From Linnemannia elongata (Eukaryota > Mortierellomycota > Mortierellomycetes > Mortierellales > Mortierellaceae), in the NCBI GenBank assembly GCA_036320915.1, contig JAXBDG010000005.1, forward strand, positions 1,240,001 to 1,304,000: DNA of 64,000 nt. The letters run 5' to 3'. The notes beneath the pieces are model-generated. The model did no database searches. It had not been told where the DNA came from and saw nothing but the letters and a program-made list of their open reading frames with translations. The translations under genes and the position numbers were made by a program. Shown here one piece after another: positions 47,601 through 59,202 of the stretch. The first letter of the stretch is position 1; every line of letters begins with the position of its first letter.

Positions 47601-48026
47601 AACATGAGGTCTTCTAGGAATGTTCCCATGAGTGGGCGCGCGTCAACGTCGGCGTCTCGACAGCTGTCCACACCTCTTCACGACGATGGTCAAGTGCGCG
47701 CTTTGTTCGACAAGGTCTCGATTTTGGAGCAGGAGAAGACTCAATTGCAGGACAATATCAAGTCTCTGGAAGAATCAGTCTCGGACCTGACAGAGGCTGG
47801 CCGGACACTCCGCGACAAGTACGAGGGTAGGGTGGCGACGCTTCGACAGGAGTTGGTGGCTAAGCGTCAGCTGGTCATTCGGCAGGAGGGACAGCTGTTC
47901 CTGTACCTGTCTGTGATCGAGAAGCTCAAGCTGGCACTACGCGACGCCAAGATCGAACCCCCACGAGATACTAGGGTTGAGCCTCCCCCACAAGTTGCCA
48001 AGGTCGAGCAGGAGCCTCCAAACTAG
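44605..48026 (+). CDS. Large coiled-coil protein, function unknown
   Basis: Two exons, 44605-44827 and 44923-48026, give 1108 residues. The first ~270 residues are Ser/Thr-rich and probably disordered. From about residue 285 the sequence becomes Gln/Glu/Leu/Lys heptad-like and continues almost unbroken to about 1085, apart from an acidic patch (near EYDEDYYDDEDDEEEQ) and a short Ser-rich break around 965. The last coiled segment is LRDKYEGRVATLRQELVAKR, followed by a Pro-rich tail. This is the build of golgins, cytoskeletal or spindle-pole scaffolds, but no GRIP, Rab-binding or kinase motif is seen, so the role cannot be named. It follows VPS74 on the same strand, which does not prove a Golgi role. 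Confidence 0.8.
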
Positions 48027-48637
48027 AGTCACTTATTGCCTATTCATTCATTCATTCATTCATTCTTCCATTCACTCCATTTTCATTATTGTACATGTAC
48101 TCCTAATACACTTTAATCTGTACCACCATTTCGCAAGAAGTAAGAAAACGAAGGAGAAAAAAAGAAAAAGAAAGGCCACATATCAGGAACCACCTTGCTC
48201 ATTGCCGCGACAACCATTGTGGCCATTTTGCATGACATATGCGCGTGCATGGTTAGCGAAAGTTAGTCCAAAAGAAAATTAGAGAAAGAAAAAGTAAGGA
48301 GTGAAGTATGCGCCATTTTCTCATATTTTCCCGTCAGCGGTGGCATCGATCGGTCAGGTCGGGAAGGAGTTTCTTCTGCGTCGTTGACTTCATCATTTCT
48401 TTCTTCTTTTTCTTTGCTATCTGACAAGGCTGGATCGCAGCAGTAGAGATTTGCATTGGAGGTGAGTGAATGAAGGAAAAAAGAAGGCAAGAAAGGGGTC
48501 GAGGAGTAGAAGGGCATTCGCCTTTTTCTTTCTTTTGTTACTTCATGATCGTTGTCCATCTTCATCCATATCTGTCTCTTTCTGACCCTTCTCTGTCCCT
48601 TCTCTGTCGCTTTGCCCACCCCCCTGTTTTGTTTTCC

Positions 48638-48690
<53 letters not shown>

Positions 48691-49082
48691 CCTTTTCCTT
48701 TTAAAAGTGAACTATATACCGTGAGCATGCATACATTGTTTTCTCGATATTTGCCTCTCTCTTTCCATCCCTTTGAGTTGTTGTTTTTGTTGTTGATATC
48801 TCTTTCTCTCACGTATCTGTGGAGTTGGCTGAACTTGGTTGGCAGGTTCGTACGACTCTCACCCGCCATTTTGCTCTTGCCTCGTCTCGTTCGCGCTTCT
48901 GCTGTCCATCTCCAACTGGACAGACGGGTGGTGGCCTGTGTACAAGAGGAAAGCGATAGATGCAACCCACGCACGCACACACACACACAAACACACCACA
49001 CATATATCACATATCACATATCACATAAACATCGACATCATTCACATCATCACCATCCACAACTCAACCCCCCCTTTTTTTT

Positions 49083-49120
<38 letters not shown>

Positions 49121-49600
49121 GTTTTCTCTTCCTCTCTCGTTTTTTTCTTTTCTTCCTCCTTGACCTCCACCTTTCCTTTTCCTTTCCTTTCCTTATTCCT
49201 TCTCCTCCTTCTCTCTTCTTACTCTCTACTCTTTTGCATTATCCAATTAGACTCTCATCACACACCTCTTCTATTTCCTCAATTCATATTCTTATCTTTC
49301 CCCCTTCCCCTTCCCCTCACCCTTTCGCTATTTTCTCGACAACCCTCACGTCTTCCTTCCTCGTGCCCTACCTCGATCGCACGACCTTGTCCTGACCGCG
49401 AAACTGCATCCTCCTGACCACTACCCCAACACTCTCGCACGCTATAGGAGGTGGAAGAAGACGACGAAGAAGAAAAAGAACTGAAGCGAGCGCGCGAGTA
49501 AACGATCGACAACCCCGCCGAGACAAGCGCTCCCTTTTCGAGTGAACAAAGTCCCAACCTTTTTCTCTCTTCTCAACTTGTCTCTCGGAGAAAAAAAACT
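48027..49600. other. Intergenic, upstream region of the TBC gene
   Basis: 1.57 kb; (ATTC)6 at 48042-48065 just past the previous stop, a (CT)n tract, then a mostly C/T-rich strand (49080-49350) before the ATG at 49601. No gene seen. Confidence 0.55.
48642..48679. repeat. (CT)n dinucleotide repeat
   Basis: About 19 uninterrupted CT units, then an interrupted extension to 48690. Confidence 0.95.
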
Positions 49601-52600
49601 ATGGAGGAGGTCAAGCCTATCAGCACAGTCTTCTTACTTCAACACCCTCTCGCAAATCCCAAGGACCCTCCTGTCGCCATTCCTACTGCTTTACCTCGAC
49701 ACAGGCAACAAGGCTCTTCCACGACCCAACAACAACAGCAACAACAACAACAACAACAACAACAGCAGCAGCAGCAGCAGCAACAGGTACCACCGACACC
49801 GACCTCACTACCTTACTCTCTCTCCCCTCCAGGATCCCCGCTTTTTGGAGCAGTGAAATCATCCTCACAGTCGTCCCCCTCTAACCACCACAACCCTCGC
49901 TTGCACCACTATCAACAGCACTCGAACCCATCATCCATAGGACCGCCATCATCCTCGTCTTCGTCGTCAGCGACAACAACAGCAACAACGACTGTCGGAG
50001 GCATCGGCGGAGGCAGCAGCAACAGTGCCACAGGCATATTTTCGTCCAAGGCCCTGAACGCTCAACAACATCAGCAACCTCTACAACTATCCCTTGCTCG
50101 TGATCTGACGACGCGGCTCTGGCAGCGTGAAGCTGAACTGCAGACGATGAAGGAGCTCTATGACGCCAAGATCAGGAGATTGACTGAGATGCTGCAGGAT
50201 GCAGGCGTGTCCCCCACCGAGGTCGAAAACAATCTGGCAGTAGTGGTTGAGCAGGAGGAGACAGAGGAAGCAAAGTTGAACCCCCTGTTTGGTGACCACC
50301 AACTTTCGCTCTCTGCGGTCACGAGCGATGAATGCCATGTGGAACAACTAAGCATTACTGCTCGTCGGAGAGGAGGAGGAAGGGTATCTAGGGGTATTAT
50401 TGCAGCTTCTGCTGATGAGGGTGACACAGGTGTTGGTCGGAGTGGACGTAGCAGGCTTGGTGGTGGGCTTGTTCGATGTGTGGAAGACGAGGATCCTCTT
50501 ATGGGAGTAGGGGGTGGTCTATTTGGGGACGACGACGACGACGACGACGAGGACGAGGAGGACTGCAGTAGCAGTATCATCTTTCGAGGAGGCGAGGAAG
50601 TGGACGAAGAAGAGGAAGAGGATGAAGAGGGTGAGGACCCGTCCGAGTTCATGTCCAGTTCAGGGTCTCTCTCCCTCCAATCCAGCTGTACAACCCAATT
50701 GACCAAGCCCGATCTCTGCCAACAGACCACTGGCATCCTGCAACAACAACTACAACCGCAACCGGAGCAACAGCAGCAACCTAAACGACAAAAACACTCT
50801 GATTCTCCTTTCCCTCCCACCCCTTCCAAAGAACCGTCCGCTCTCCCGACATCAAGGCGTCGTTCCCGCCCACCAAGGCCCTTCTCACCCACCTCAAGCG
50901 ATATCTCGACTGCATCCCACCCTGTGTATTCCTCGTCTACTTTACCCTACAAGTCAGCGGACCAACCACCCAGACCCGCCTCATCCCTCTTCCCAACAGC
51001 AACTCGTTCAGCCGAGGCCAAAGGTCACAGCGTTGGAGGGAGTCAAAGCCCAATACCGTCCTTCCTTGCCGAATCCCTGGCCGCGGGTACGTTGGGGATG
51101 AAGACCCTGCGTGAGAAATGGGCGTTGGCGTCAGGAGTGCTGTCATGGAATAAACCAAAATCGGAGAAGAGCTACAGCCACAGCCGGAGCAGCAGCATTG
51201 TGACCAGTCCCAGTGGATTGTTTATCAGGAACGAGGGTATCATGAACGACAAGAAGCCTGCCCTCGTCGAGACTTGCTTGCCTTCACCCTGGACAGACGA
51301 CTTGGCACCCTTGTCGGAGAGGAGAGCCAAGGATGACAAGGACAGGGAGCGGGATGACGAAGAGTCTATGGACAGGGAGCGGGATGTTTGGAGTAGCATT
51401 GTATCACCTACCAGCAGGAGAGCCAGCACCAAAAGCAAGCGTATGAGCCACTCGCTACCGCCAACAAGACCCATGTCGGAAGTGGGTGTTCTGGGCTCGC
51501 CCTCCAAGTATCCTGCCTTGACGATGGCTCGGGACATTCCTCGACCACCCATCTCACGTATCCACGACTATCTCATGCAACCCAACTCGTACAGCCCTTC
51601 ACCCTTGCACTACAGGGCCATTTCCATGGCCGCCAACCTTATCGACACCGGCGCCATTACTCCAGCCCGACTTTACGCTCGACGGACGCAGACCATGATC
51701 GCCAAGTGGACGCTGGGCTTGATCATGAACAGCAAACCGACGCGGCCACACCAGAGTTCGTTTCCCATAATCCGGGAATCTCTGTCGTCAGAGCAGGAAG
51801 ACCTGCAGGGCCACTCTCACTTGGATGAACGAAACGGAAGCATAGACGATTCGACAGGTGAAAGTTGTGTACTGGAGATGGTATCGAGCTTTGATCGCGG
51901 GGCAGGAGCACTTAACCCAACAGATCTGCCCAAAGCGCTCTCCTTCAAGAGCCCTACGATGGGGCCGAGCCTATCCAGTTCGTCTTATCCGCACTCGTCT
52001 TCCACACTCGGCTATCAGCAACAAACCATGGTTTCGAGTCGCAGCGTCGTCGAGTTATCAGATATCGGCTCGCCGCCTCTCTCGATGTCGCCAACGTTTT
52101 CTTATTTAGGCTTGGGCGAGCATGGCAAACCTCTCACGGATCGGTACGGGTTCTTGGTGAACGCTAGGCCCATGGCGGTACAGCAGGGGCTGATGAAGCT
52201 GAACGAGACCTATGCGGGGGACGACATGGATTCACCGAGCTTTTACAGGACCATGGGAGCTTTGCGTCGGGATACCAGCAGCGACAGTAGCAAATTTGAG
52301 TATCTGCAAACATCTTCAGAAGAGTCGGAACGGTCGTCATCGCCACCACCAGTGGTCTCGTCCTTTTATTTCGGTCATACGCAGCCAGGATCGGGCGTTA
52401 CCTCGGTCACCGGGAATGCAACGACATCAGCTACCTCGCTTCCGATGAGTGTCACGTCTCCTATCCTTTCGATGGGCACTCGGCCGACCTCGACCTTGTC
52501 ACCGCCAACATCCTCCTCATCAAATGTCACCGCGCTCCTTTCACAGATCAAGGTCCTACACGACAATGTTCAGATGACACAGAAGGAGAAATGGGATGCG

Positions 52601-53092
52601 TTTTTAAGGAAGAGGCGGAGACGTGTGCACTTGGGCGAGACAAACGGAGGCGCGTTGGCTAATATGTCGAACACCAATTTGGGATCGCCACTGATATTTG
52701 GAAACTTGATGCTGTCGCTGGAAGAGCACGAGCAGGACGAAGACGATCGGATGTACTGGACAAGTGTCTGTATCATTGGCATGGCGACTATTGGACAAGG
52801 TGCTGACTGGGAAGAGCTGCGCGAACTTGTTCGCGGAGGCATTCCCGTCATGTACCGGTAAGTTTTTTCAATTTTTCATTTTTCTCAGTGCGACTGTGTG
52901 CATATTAAATGGGCTTCAGTAAGTAACGCTTCTCTTTTTATTTATTGCGATGGCATTATAGGAACAAGATCTGGCAGGAGGCATCAGGAGCATATGATAT
53001 GCGCCAACCTGGATACTACAGAGAACTGCTTTCCCGACAACCTCCAGAGGAATGCCAGTGCTGGGGTGATATCGAGCTGGTAATTATCATTT

Positions 53093-53135
<43 letters not shown>

Positions 53136-54175
53136 CGTGAATTGCAAAGCGCATAGGTGTACGAGAAAGAGAAGGCGTCTAATGAAAGTAATTGGTATCG
53201 TTCAAATAGGACTTGCACCGCACGTTCCCAACGAACGTCCTCTTTAGTCCCGGCGGTCAGGGAATCGAGAAGCTCAAGAATATCCTTCTTGCCTACAGCA
53301 TGTACGTTCGTTTCTCGCGCTAGAAGTTCCAACGCCGCGCGTTTTTTCTTTTGAAGCAATGATATTCACCGAGACTCTCCAATTTGATATTCTAGTCACA
53401 ATCCATTGGTGGGATACTGTCAAGGAATGAACCTCCTCGCAGGAACCCTCCTATTAACCAACAACACTGAAGAAGAGTCCTTCTGGATCCTGGTCTCCAT
53501 GCTGGGTCGCCGCATGCCTGAAGACTACTTTACTCAACAGCTTCTCTCCCCACAGGCAGACCAACGCGTCCTCAAAGAGCTTGTCCAAGAAATCATGCCC
53601 CGACTCAGCCTACATTTCCAAGAGATGCATGTAGACCTGACGGCGGTGACCTTCAGCTGGTTCCTGACCCTGTTCACAGATTGTCTGCCAGTTGAGACGC
53701 TCCTCCGAGTCTGGGATGTGTTCTTTGTTGAGGGTATGATGGTTGTCTTCAAGATTGCGGTTGCGATCCTGTGGATGAACGAGAAGGAAATCCTGAAGTG
53801 TCGCAATGGGGCGGCGGTGTACTGCTATATGAAGCAAATGACGCTTGTCATGCACCAAGCCGATAAGCTCATGAAGGTAAGCAAAGAGAACACAAAGCAA
53901 GCTCTACCCAGGCAAATGTTTGCACTTTTTCCACACAAACCTCACTTCTCTAACACCACTCCCTCATTGTTTTTAAACAGGTTGCGTTTGTGACATTAAA
54001 GTCATCGATCCATCCAGAAAAGATCGAGGCGAAGCGTCAGCGCCACCAACGGAGTGTCCGACAGGAACTGCTTCAGGAACAACAGACGCTAAAGATGCGA
54101 GCTTTCACTTGTGTCTCTCCAACACCACCCTTGCCACCACCACCTCCCCTCGACAAGAAGACCACTATTAGTTAA
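49601..54175 (+). CDS. TBC-domain Rab GTPase-activating protein
   Basis: Five exons, 49601-52857, 52962-53079, 53210-53301, 53396-53876 and 53981-54175, give 1380 residues. The TBC domain is at the C terminus (about 1075-1330): RGGIPVMYRNKIWQEASG, then I1123-x2-D1126-x2-R1129 (arginine finger) and Y1163-C-Q1165 (glutamine finger) in GYCQGMNLLAG, then FSWFLTLFTDCLP and VWDVFFVEG. Both catalytic residues are present, so it should speed GTP hydrolysis on Rab proteins; the pattern is nearest the TBC1D8/9 or yeast Gyp2/Msb3 kind. The first 1000 residues hold a 20-Gln run (49727-49786), a short coiled coil (WQREAELQTMKELYDAKIRR), acidic runs and Ser/Pro-rich segments. A Pro run closes the protein. 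Intron 2 is 130 nt, of which 41 are a T run. Confidence 0.93.
53095..53135 (+). repeat. 41-nt poly(T) tract inside a TBC gene intron
   Basis: Begins 15 nt after the donor of the 130-nt intron 53080-53209. Confidence 0.95.
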
Positions 54176-54525
54176 GAGTGCGATATTCTTGCGGGCGGCT
54201 TTTTTTTTTTCTTCTTCTTCCGTATTTCTTTGTTTTTTCGCTGTTTATCCTGTTCGTCTCATATCCGATTTCGTTTTTCGTTTCTTGTCACTTTGCTTGT
54301 TACTTATTCTTTCCATGTTATCAACCAACATTCTCACAAAAAATTACTGTACATATCCTCTCATGAACACTTAAGAAAAGCAATACCGTTTCTCTTGTAC
54401 CATCACTCTGAATATATACCCTCCTGTTCCTGTTTTTCGTTTTGTAAATGAAGATGATGGTGTTTAATGTAGAAGTTATCTATGGATTGAAAAAAAAGTG
54501 AAAGGGCAAGAAGCAGAGAGAGCGC
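54176..54525. other. Convergent 3' region between the TBC gene and THR4
   Basis: 350 bp, T-rich, no gene and no clear AATAAA. Confidence 0.55.
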
Positions 54526-56423
54526 TTACTTGGAGAGCTCTTTGTCAATGACCTCAATGACCAAGGCCTCATCAGCTCTTGGGATGAGAGTGACTCTGCG
54601 CTCGGCAGTCATCAATCCATCAAACTCCTTGGGCATAACAGTCTTAAAGAACTCCTCGAACACGACGCCCTCCTGGTCCTTTAATGCCCTCTCGACAGCA
54701 TCTGAAAACTTGGCAGGGTGGGCTGTTGAGAGCGAGATGACAATGTTCTGGGAATCGATCTTGGGAATGATGGTCTCGGCGACCTTGACACCGACGGCAG
54801 TGTGAGGGTCCATGACATAAGGAGCCTGGGATGAGTTCTCGGGGTGGCTGTATGAGCGGATGGTATCACAGGTCTCCTGATCAGAAACGTGGCCTGCGTC
54901 AAAGATTTTCTTGGCCTCAGCAAGAACCTGAGCACCAGTGTCGAAACGACCCTTCTGCTTCAAGTCGACCATCCAGCTGTCGACAATCTCTCCAGCCTTG
55001 ACATCCTTCTCCGACTCGGGCACCTGGGCGTCGACAGCCGCATCGCGAGCGAGGTAGAAGAGCAGACGCTCAAAGTTGGAGCTGACAACAATATCCATAG
55101 CAGGGCTGAGAGTCTCATGGACACCACCGTCCTCGCCCACGCTCTTTTCGCATACACCAGAGCAGAAGAAGCGGTAGAGAATGTCGTTGGCGTTGGTGGC
55201 GACCAGGAGCTTGGCGGTGGGGAGACCCATCTGGTGAGCATAGTATCCGGCGAGGATGTCGCCAAAGTTTCCGGTGGGGACCGAGTACGTGACGTGAATC
55301 TTCTTTGCCTCTCTCCATCCGGGTGTGATGTTGAGCGAGCGAAGGAGGGAGAAGTAGGAGTGGAAGTAGTAGACGGTCTGGGCGAGGATGCGGGCCCAGT
55401 TAATGGAGTTGACGGCACCGAGGTTGTACTTGCTCATAAAGTCCTTGTTGGCAAAGAGACCTTTGACGATGTCCTGGCAGTCGTCGAAGGTGCCCTTAAC
55501 GGAGACGTTGTGGACGTTGGCGTCGAGGACGGTGGTCATCTGAGCCTCTTGGATGGGGCTGACTCTTCCTGTGGGGAAGAGGATGAAGACATCGAGATCC
55601 TGCTTGTTGCGGAGTCCATAGATAGCAGCACTGTTATTTTTGTTGTTGTCATTGTTGTTGTTTGTTGTGTGGATTTTGGTTGGTTTGGTTGATTTGGTTG
55701 GTTATAGTTGGATGAGGATACGATTTGCACGGCGAATATTTAGCGTGGAAGAAAGGAAATAAAAGACAAGAGTTGATTTGATTAAGGTTATTAGTCACAG
55801 AAGTTCTAGTTCAAAAGAGTCATCAATACCAAAAAAAAAAAAAAAAAAAAAAAAAAAATAAGAACAGACCATACAGATCCGGGAATTAAATGCAACGAAA
55901 GTAGAGAGAGATAATGAAGATAAAGAAAACAATGAATAGAGAAAAAAGATAATTACCTTCCAGTGTCGCCGCTGGTGGCACCAACGACAGTGATCTTGTG
56001 GCGGTCAGCCTTGTTCTCAATACCAGCGTTCTTGCGCTTCAAGAAGTACTCAAACAAGTTACCGACAAACTGGAGGGCAACGTCCTTAAAGGCAAAAGTT
56101 GGTCCATGGAATAGCTCGAGGATATAAAGACCATCTTTGACCTGGTGCAAGGGTGTGACGTCCTTGTGACGGAAGGTCGAGTAAGAGCGGTCGACGAGCT
56201 CCTTGAGGTCCTGCCTTGGGATCTCGGTCTGATCGATATAGAGTGAGAGAACTTCGAGGGCCAACTCCTGGAAAGATAAGGAAGCCCACTTTGTCAAAAA
56301 GTCGGCGGGTGCCTGAGGGATCGACTGGGGAATGAAGAGACCGCCATCGGGCGAGAGACCGGCGAGGACGGCCTGCTCAAAGGTGTAGTTGTTGGCTTTG
56401 CCACGAGTGGACTTGTACTGCAT
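54526..56423 (-). CDS. THR4: Threonine synthase
   Basis: Two exons, 56423-55957 and 55630-54526, give 523 residues (yeast Thr4 is 514). The PLP enzyme turns O-phosphohomoserine into threonine, the last step of the pathway. It begins MQYKSTRG and has PDGGLFIPQSIP, HGPTFAFKDVALQFVGN with the PLP-binding Lys, VVGATSGDTGSAA (phosphate loop, its Ser spanning the intron), PTGRVSPIQEAQM, SINWARILAQTVYYFHSYF, VPTGNFGDILAGYYA, and a C-terminal SLSTAHPAKFSDAVE. This is the long fungal/bacterial form. A 28-nt A run (T in transcript sense) lies in the 326-nt intron. The ATG faces that of LSM6 244 bp away. Confidence 0.96.
55831..55858. repeat. 28-nt poly(A) tract in the THR4 intron
   Basis: A run on the + strand, T in the transcript sense. 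Confidence 0.95.
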
Positions 56424-56667
56424 TGTGAAGGGGTTTGGGTGGTTGTTGGGAGGGGTGGAGTTGGTCAGACGGGGAGAGGAGAGAAGAGAATTGATAATCC
56501 CTGACTCCACGTTTTTATCTGTGGCTGCTGAGGTCACATGAAAGAAGAAGTAAATGATGCACTTATTGCCCAACAGGCAGACGACTTGAAGGCGATCAGG
56601 AGGAGGCATCGCCCTCTCCTTGGACATCACAAACACGACCACCACGACACACACAGCAATCACAGCA
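56424..56667. promoter_or_regulatory. Bidirectional promoter of THR4 and LSM6
   Basis: Only 244 bp separate two divergent ATGs, so both promoters must lie here or overlap the leaders. No clear TATA box. A run of CACA/ACACAC elements lies near the LSM6 start. Confidence 0.55.
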
Positions 56668-57227
56668 ATGGAACCCACACAGGACTTTACAAGCTTCCTC
56701 ATCGGACGGCCTGTCATCGTCAAGCTTAACTCTGGTGTCGACTATAGAGGTACATGGAGAGATAAACGGCGCAAGAACATCAGGAGAAGGATGCACCTGC
56801 AAAACCCTTTTCTGTCGTGCGATGGGGACGGACTCTGAGCTACAGTGATGTGTGGACACATTCGTTCTCAACTCAAGCCATATCAGGCATGTTTACTGAC
56901 ATCCGTATTGTGTTTGACTTGGCATACTAGGAATCCTCGCCTGCTTGGACGGATATATGAATATTGCCCTGGAGCAAACTGAGGAGTATGTCAACGGACA
57001 GCTCAAAAACAAGTACGGCGATACCTTCATTCGTGGAAACAACGGTAAATAACAAGACGCCGTTTTACTATTCTACTCTGGATAAGAGAACAATATCAAT
57101 AGAGTACAGCAAGGATTCGACGCCATACTCTCGACCTTTTGCCTACGCTGGATATGGAACTAACTGTTTTCTCTGCGTTGATCAATCATATATAGTCCTG
57201 TACATTTCGACCGCAAAGGGCGTGTAG
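56668..57227 (+). CDS. LSM6: U6 snRNA-associated Sm-like protein LSm6
   Basis: Three exons, 56668-56749, 56931-57044 and 57196-57227, give 75 residues, the family length. LSm6 is one of seven subunits of the LSm1-7 (cytoplasmic mRNA decay) and LSm2-8 (U6 snRNA) rings. The Sm1 motif reads VIVKLNSGVDYRGILACLDG then YMNIALEQTEEY; Sm2 is FIRGNNVLYIST. Each junction falls inside a Gly or Val codon and restores the conserved sequence. Reading through intron 1 would end the protein early, so the spliced form is the functional one. Confidence 0.95.
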
Positions 57228-57707
57228 TGTCAGGACCGACCAACTTTTGTACAGCAATCGTGGAACGGAATACTGCTCCGAAACAGCAACAACAACAGCA
57301 AGCATAAGTTTTTTTTCTGTGGACACATATTGCACTGCGCGGACAGCAACACAAAACAATAAAAAACACACCGAAAAATTCCCCAAGACAAACTTTGCAA
57401 GACTGGCTGTTAATAATGTGGACTCAATTCAGTATGCAAAGGGATAAAACAGCTGCAATTAGGACGCTCTGTCAAGAAGACTGGGAAGTGAAAAATCGTC
57501 GAAGCACGAAAAGGCTGAAACCACGACTTCAAGGTATAGAGGCTGCAGCCGGAACCCAAGCACGAACGAGGAACGACATCAGGTATTGTTTATACTTGAT
57601 ATTTTATTTAGTGATGAGTGATTTACAGTGAAGATGCTTGTGAACGGGATGCTACAGGTTTGGAATGTACAACGGCGCAATAGCCGTGTTGGAGGAATGA
57701 GGCGGAT
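57228..57707. other. Convergent 3' region between LSM6 and the double-barrel protein
   Basis: 480 bp. Holds the LSM6 poly(A) signal and, in the opposite sense, AATAAA at 57608-57603 about 100 nt past the stop of the next gene. No gene seen. Confidence 0.5.
57358..57363 (+). terminator. Poly(A) signal AATAAA of LSM6
   Basis: AATAAA about 130 nt after the LSM6 stop. Confidence 0.4.
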
Positions 57708-58541
57708 TTAGACAAAGGACCACTCGAGCTCAAGGACACCCTTGGACATGGGAGCGAACTTCTTGAAGGCAGCGCGGGACAAATCCAAACCTCCGTGGCT
57801 GCAGTAACGGCTAGGGCAGGTATCGACAACACGGACAACAACGCTGGCAGAGGAACCCTTGGCCTTGACGCGGATCTTGTCGCCGCATCTCGAGCGAGAG
57901 CCAGAGTAGGCGCCCATCTGGTCCTGGTTCAAGGCAACAATCATGTCGTTCTGAGAGAAACGGACGCCGCAGGATCCGGTGGTATCGCTGAACCAGGTAC
58001 CGCGACCGCGGTAGACCTTGCTGGTGTGGTTGATAGAAGGCTTGGAGGAGGTCTTGGAGGAGGTCTTGGAGGGTTTGGCAACAGCGGCGATCTTGGTAGG
58101 CTTAGAATTGGGCTTCTGAGACGACTTGTCAGAGGTGTTAACCAACTCCCAGTTGATGGCCTCAATGCTTTTCTTGGAAAACTGTCTCATGCCGACCTTG
58201 GAGAGATCGATTGAGTTCTTGTCGCAGCCGCGGCAGATGTCGACGACCCTGTAGGTGTAGGTCTTGGAGGGCTTATTGCGGAGGCTGACCTTGACGTACT
58301 TGCCGCAGACATTAGTGCCCTTCCTGTTACCGAACAAGGCGGTGTTGATGGCGGCGACGGGCTCGTTGAGGGAGTACTTGATACCGGGGCAGGCGTTGCG
58401 CTTGGCATCAAAGGTGGTGGCGTAACCCTTGTACTGGGTGTTCAACTTGGCCATACCCTTGCTGGGGGAGGACGAGGTGGGGGCAGACATGGCACCAATA
58501 AGGGACGCGGCAATAAGGAAGAGGGCAGTGAAGCGAGCCAT
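57708..58541 (-). CDS. Secreted protein with two RlpA-like double-psi beta-barrel domains
   Basis: Single exon, 277 residues. Residues 1-20 form a signal peptide (MARFTALFLIAASLIGAMSA). Domain 1 (about 36-133) runs YKGYATTFDAKRNACPG, AAINTALFGN, CGKYVKVSLRN, VVDICRGC then IDLS. After a Ser/Lys-rich linker, domain 2 (about 180-277) runs GRGTWFSDTTGSCG, IVALNQDQMG, CGDKIRVKAKG, VVDTCPSRYC then LDLSRAAFKKFAP. These are the marks of the barwin/expansin/RlpA-like barrel, found in fungal wall-loosening-like and plant-interaction proteins. The Asp of VVD is kept in both, but no expansin C-terminal binding domain is present, so enzyme activity is unproven. Strong C-ending codon bias suggests high expression. 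Confidence 0.9.
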   Translation of the reverse strand: MARFTALFLIAASLIGAMSAPTSSSPSKGMAKLNTQYKGYATTFDAKRNACPGIKYSLNEPVAAINTALFGNRKGTNVCGKYVKVSLRNKPSKTYTYRVVDICRGCDKNSIDLSKVGMRQFSKKSIEAINWELVNTSDKSSQKPNSKPTKIAAVAKPSKTSSKTSSKPSINHTSKVYRGRGTWFSDTTGSCGVRFSQNDMIVALNQDQMGAYSGSRSRCGDKIRVKAKGSSASVVVRVVDTCPSRYCSHGGLDLSRAAFKKFAPMSKGVLELEWSFV

Positions 58542-58624
58542 TGTTGATGTGTATGACGTGGGGAGAGGATGAAGAGATTGGACCGAGGTTGTGGATCTGA
58601 AAAATGCAGGGAGATTGCCAACAT

Positions 58625-58630
58625 TTTATA
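58625..58630 (-). promoter_or_regulatory. TATA-like box of the double-barrel protein gene
   Basis: TATAAA in gene direction, about 85 nt before the ATG, a normal core-promoter distance. Confidence 0.5.
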
Positions 58631-59159
58631 ATTGTTGTCGAGGGTATTTGAGCTGATCTGCCCGAGGTACCCTGGCCTACTCTGACACTGGACGTTCGGG
58701 GTACGCCATTAACTTGGTCAGGGGAGCTCTAGCTTACTCCAAGAGAAAGATCGGGGACCTAGGGACCTGGTACTGACGAAGGTGTCGATTCAATCTCCTT
58801 CTTGACGACGACTCAGAAAACAACAACAACTAGGAGGAATTGTGGCGGGCGACGGTTGAATAAATATCTTTTATTTTTCAATTGAACGTATGTAGCAAAG
58901 ATCAGTCGTAAGCAGGGTAAGAGGTATGTTGATATGCTCACCTTTATCCTCATGGCATCATGGACCCTCGTTGTTTTTCTTCCACTTGTTGAGAGCCATA
59001 TGTATAGTCAATATGATTACACAGGGTGAGTAAGTGAGCGAGCATAAACACAGCCGCCGGAGTGACGATCCCCTCTGAACAGGAATAATGGGGGTACAGA
59101 CAGGCAGATCAAGGTTGATTACGGTGCAGCAGTGCCAGGGATTTGATTGACTGATGATG

Positions 59160-59200
<41 letters not shown>
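59160..59200. repeat. 41-nt poly(A) tract
   Basis: Uninterrupted A run on the + strand, equal longest in the window. Confidence 0.95.

Positions 59201-59202
<2 letters not shown>

Noticed and set aside
49787..49831. Possible 45-nt intron after the Gln run of the TBC gene (CAG|GTACCA ... CTCCAG)
   Set aside because: Too short for introns seen here, and the frame reads through, so the single exon is simpler.
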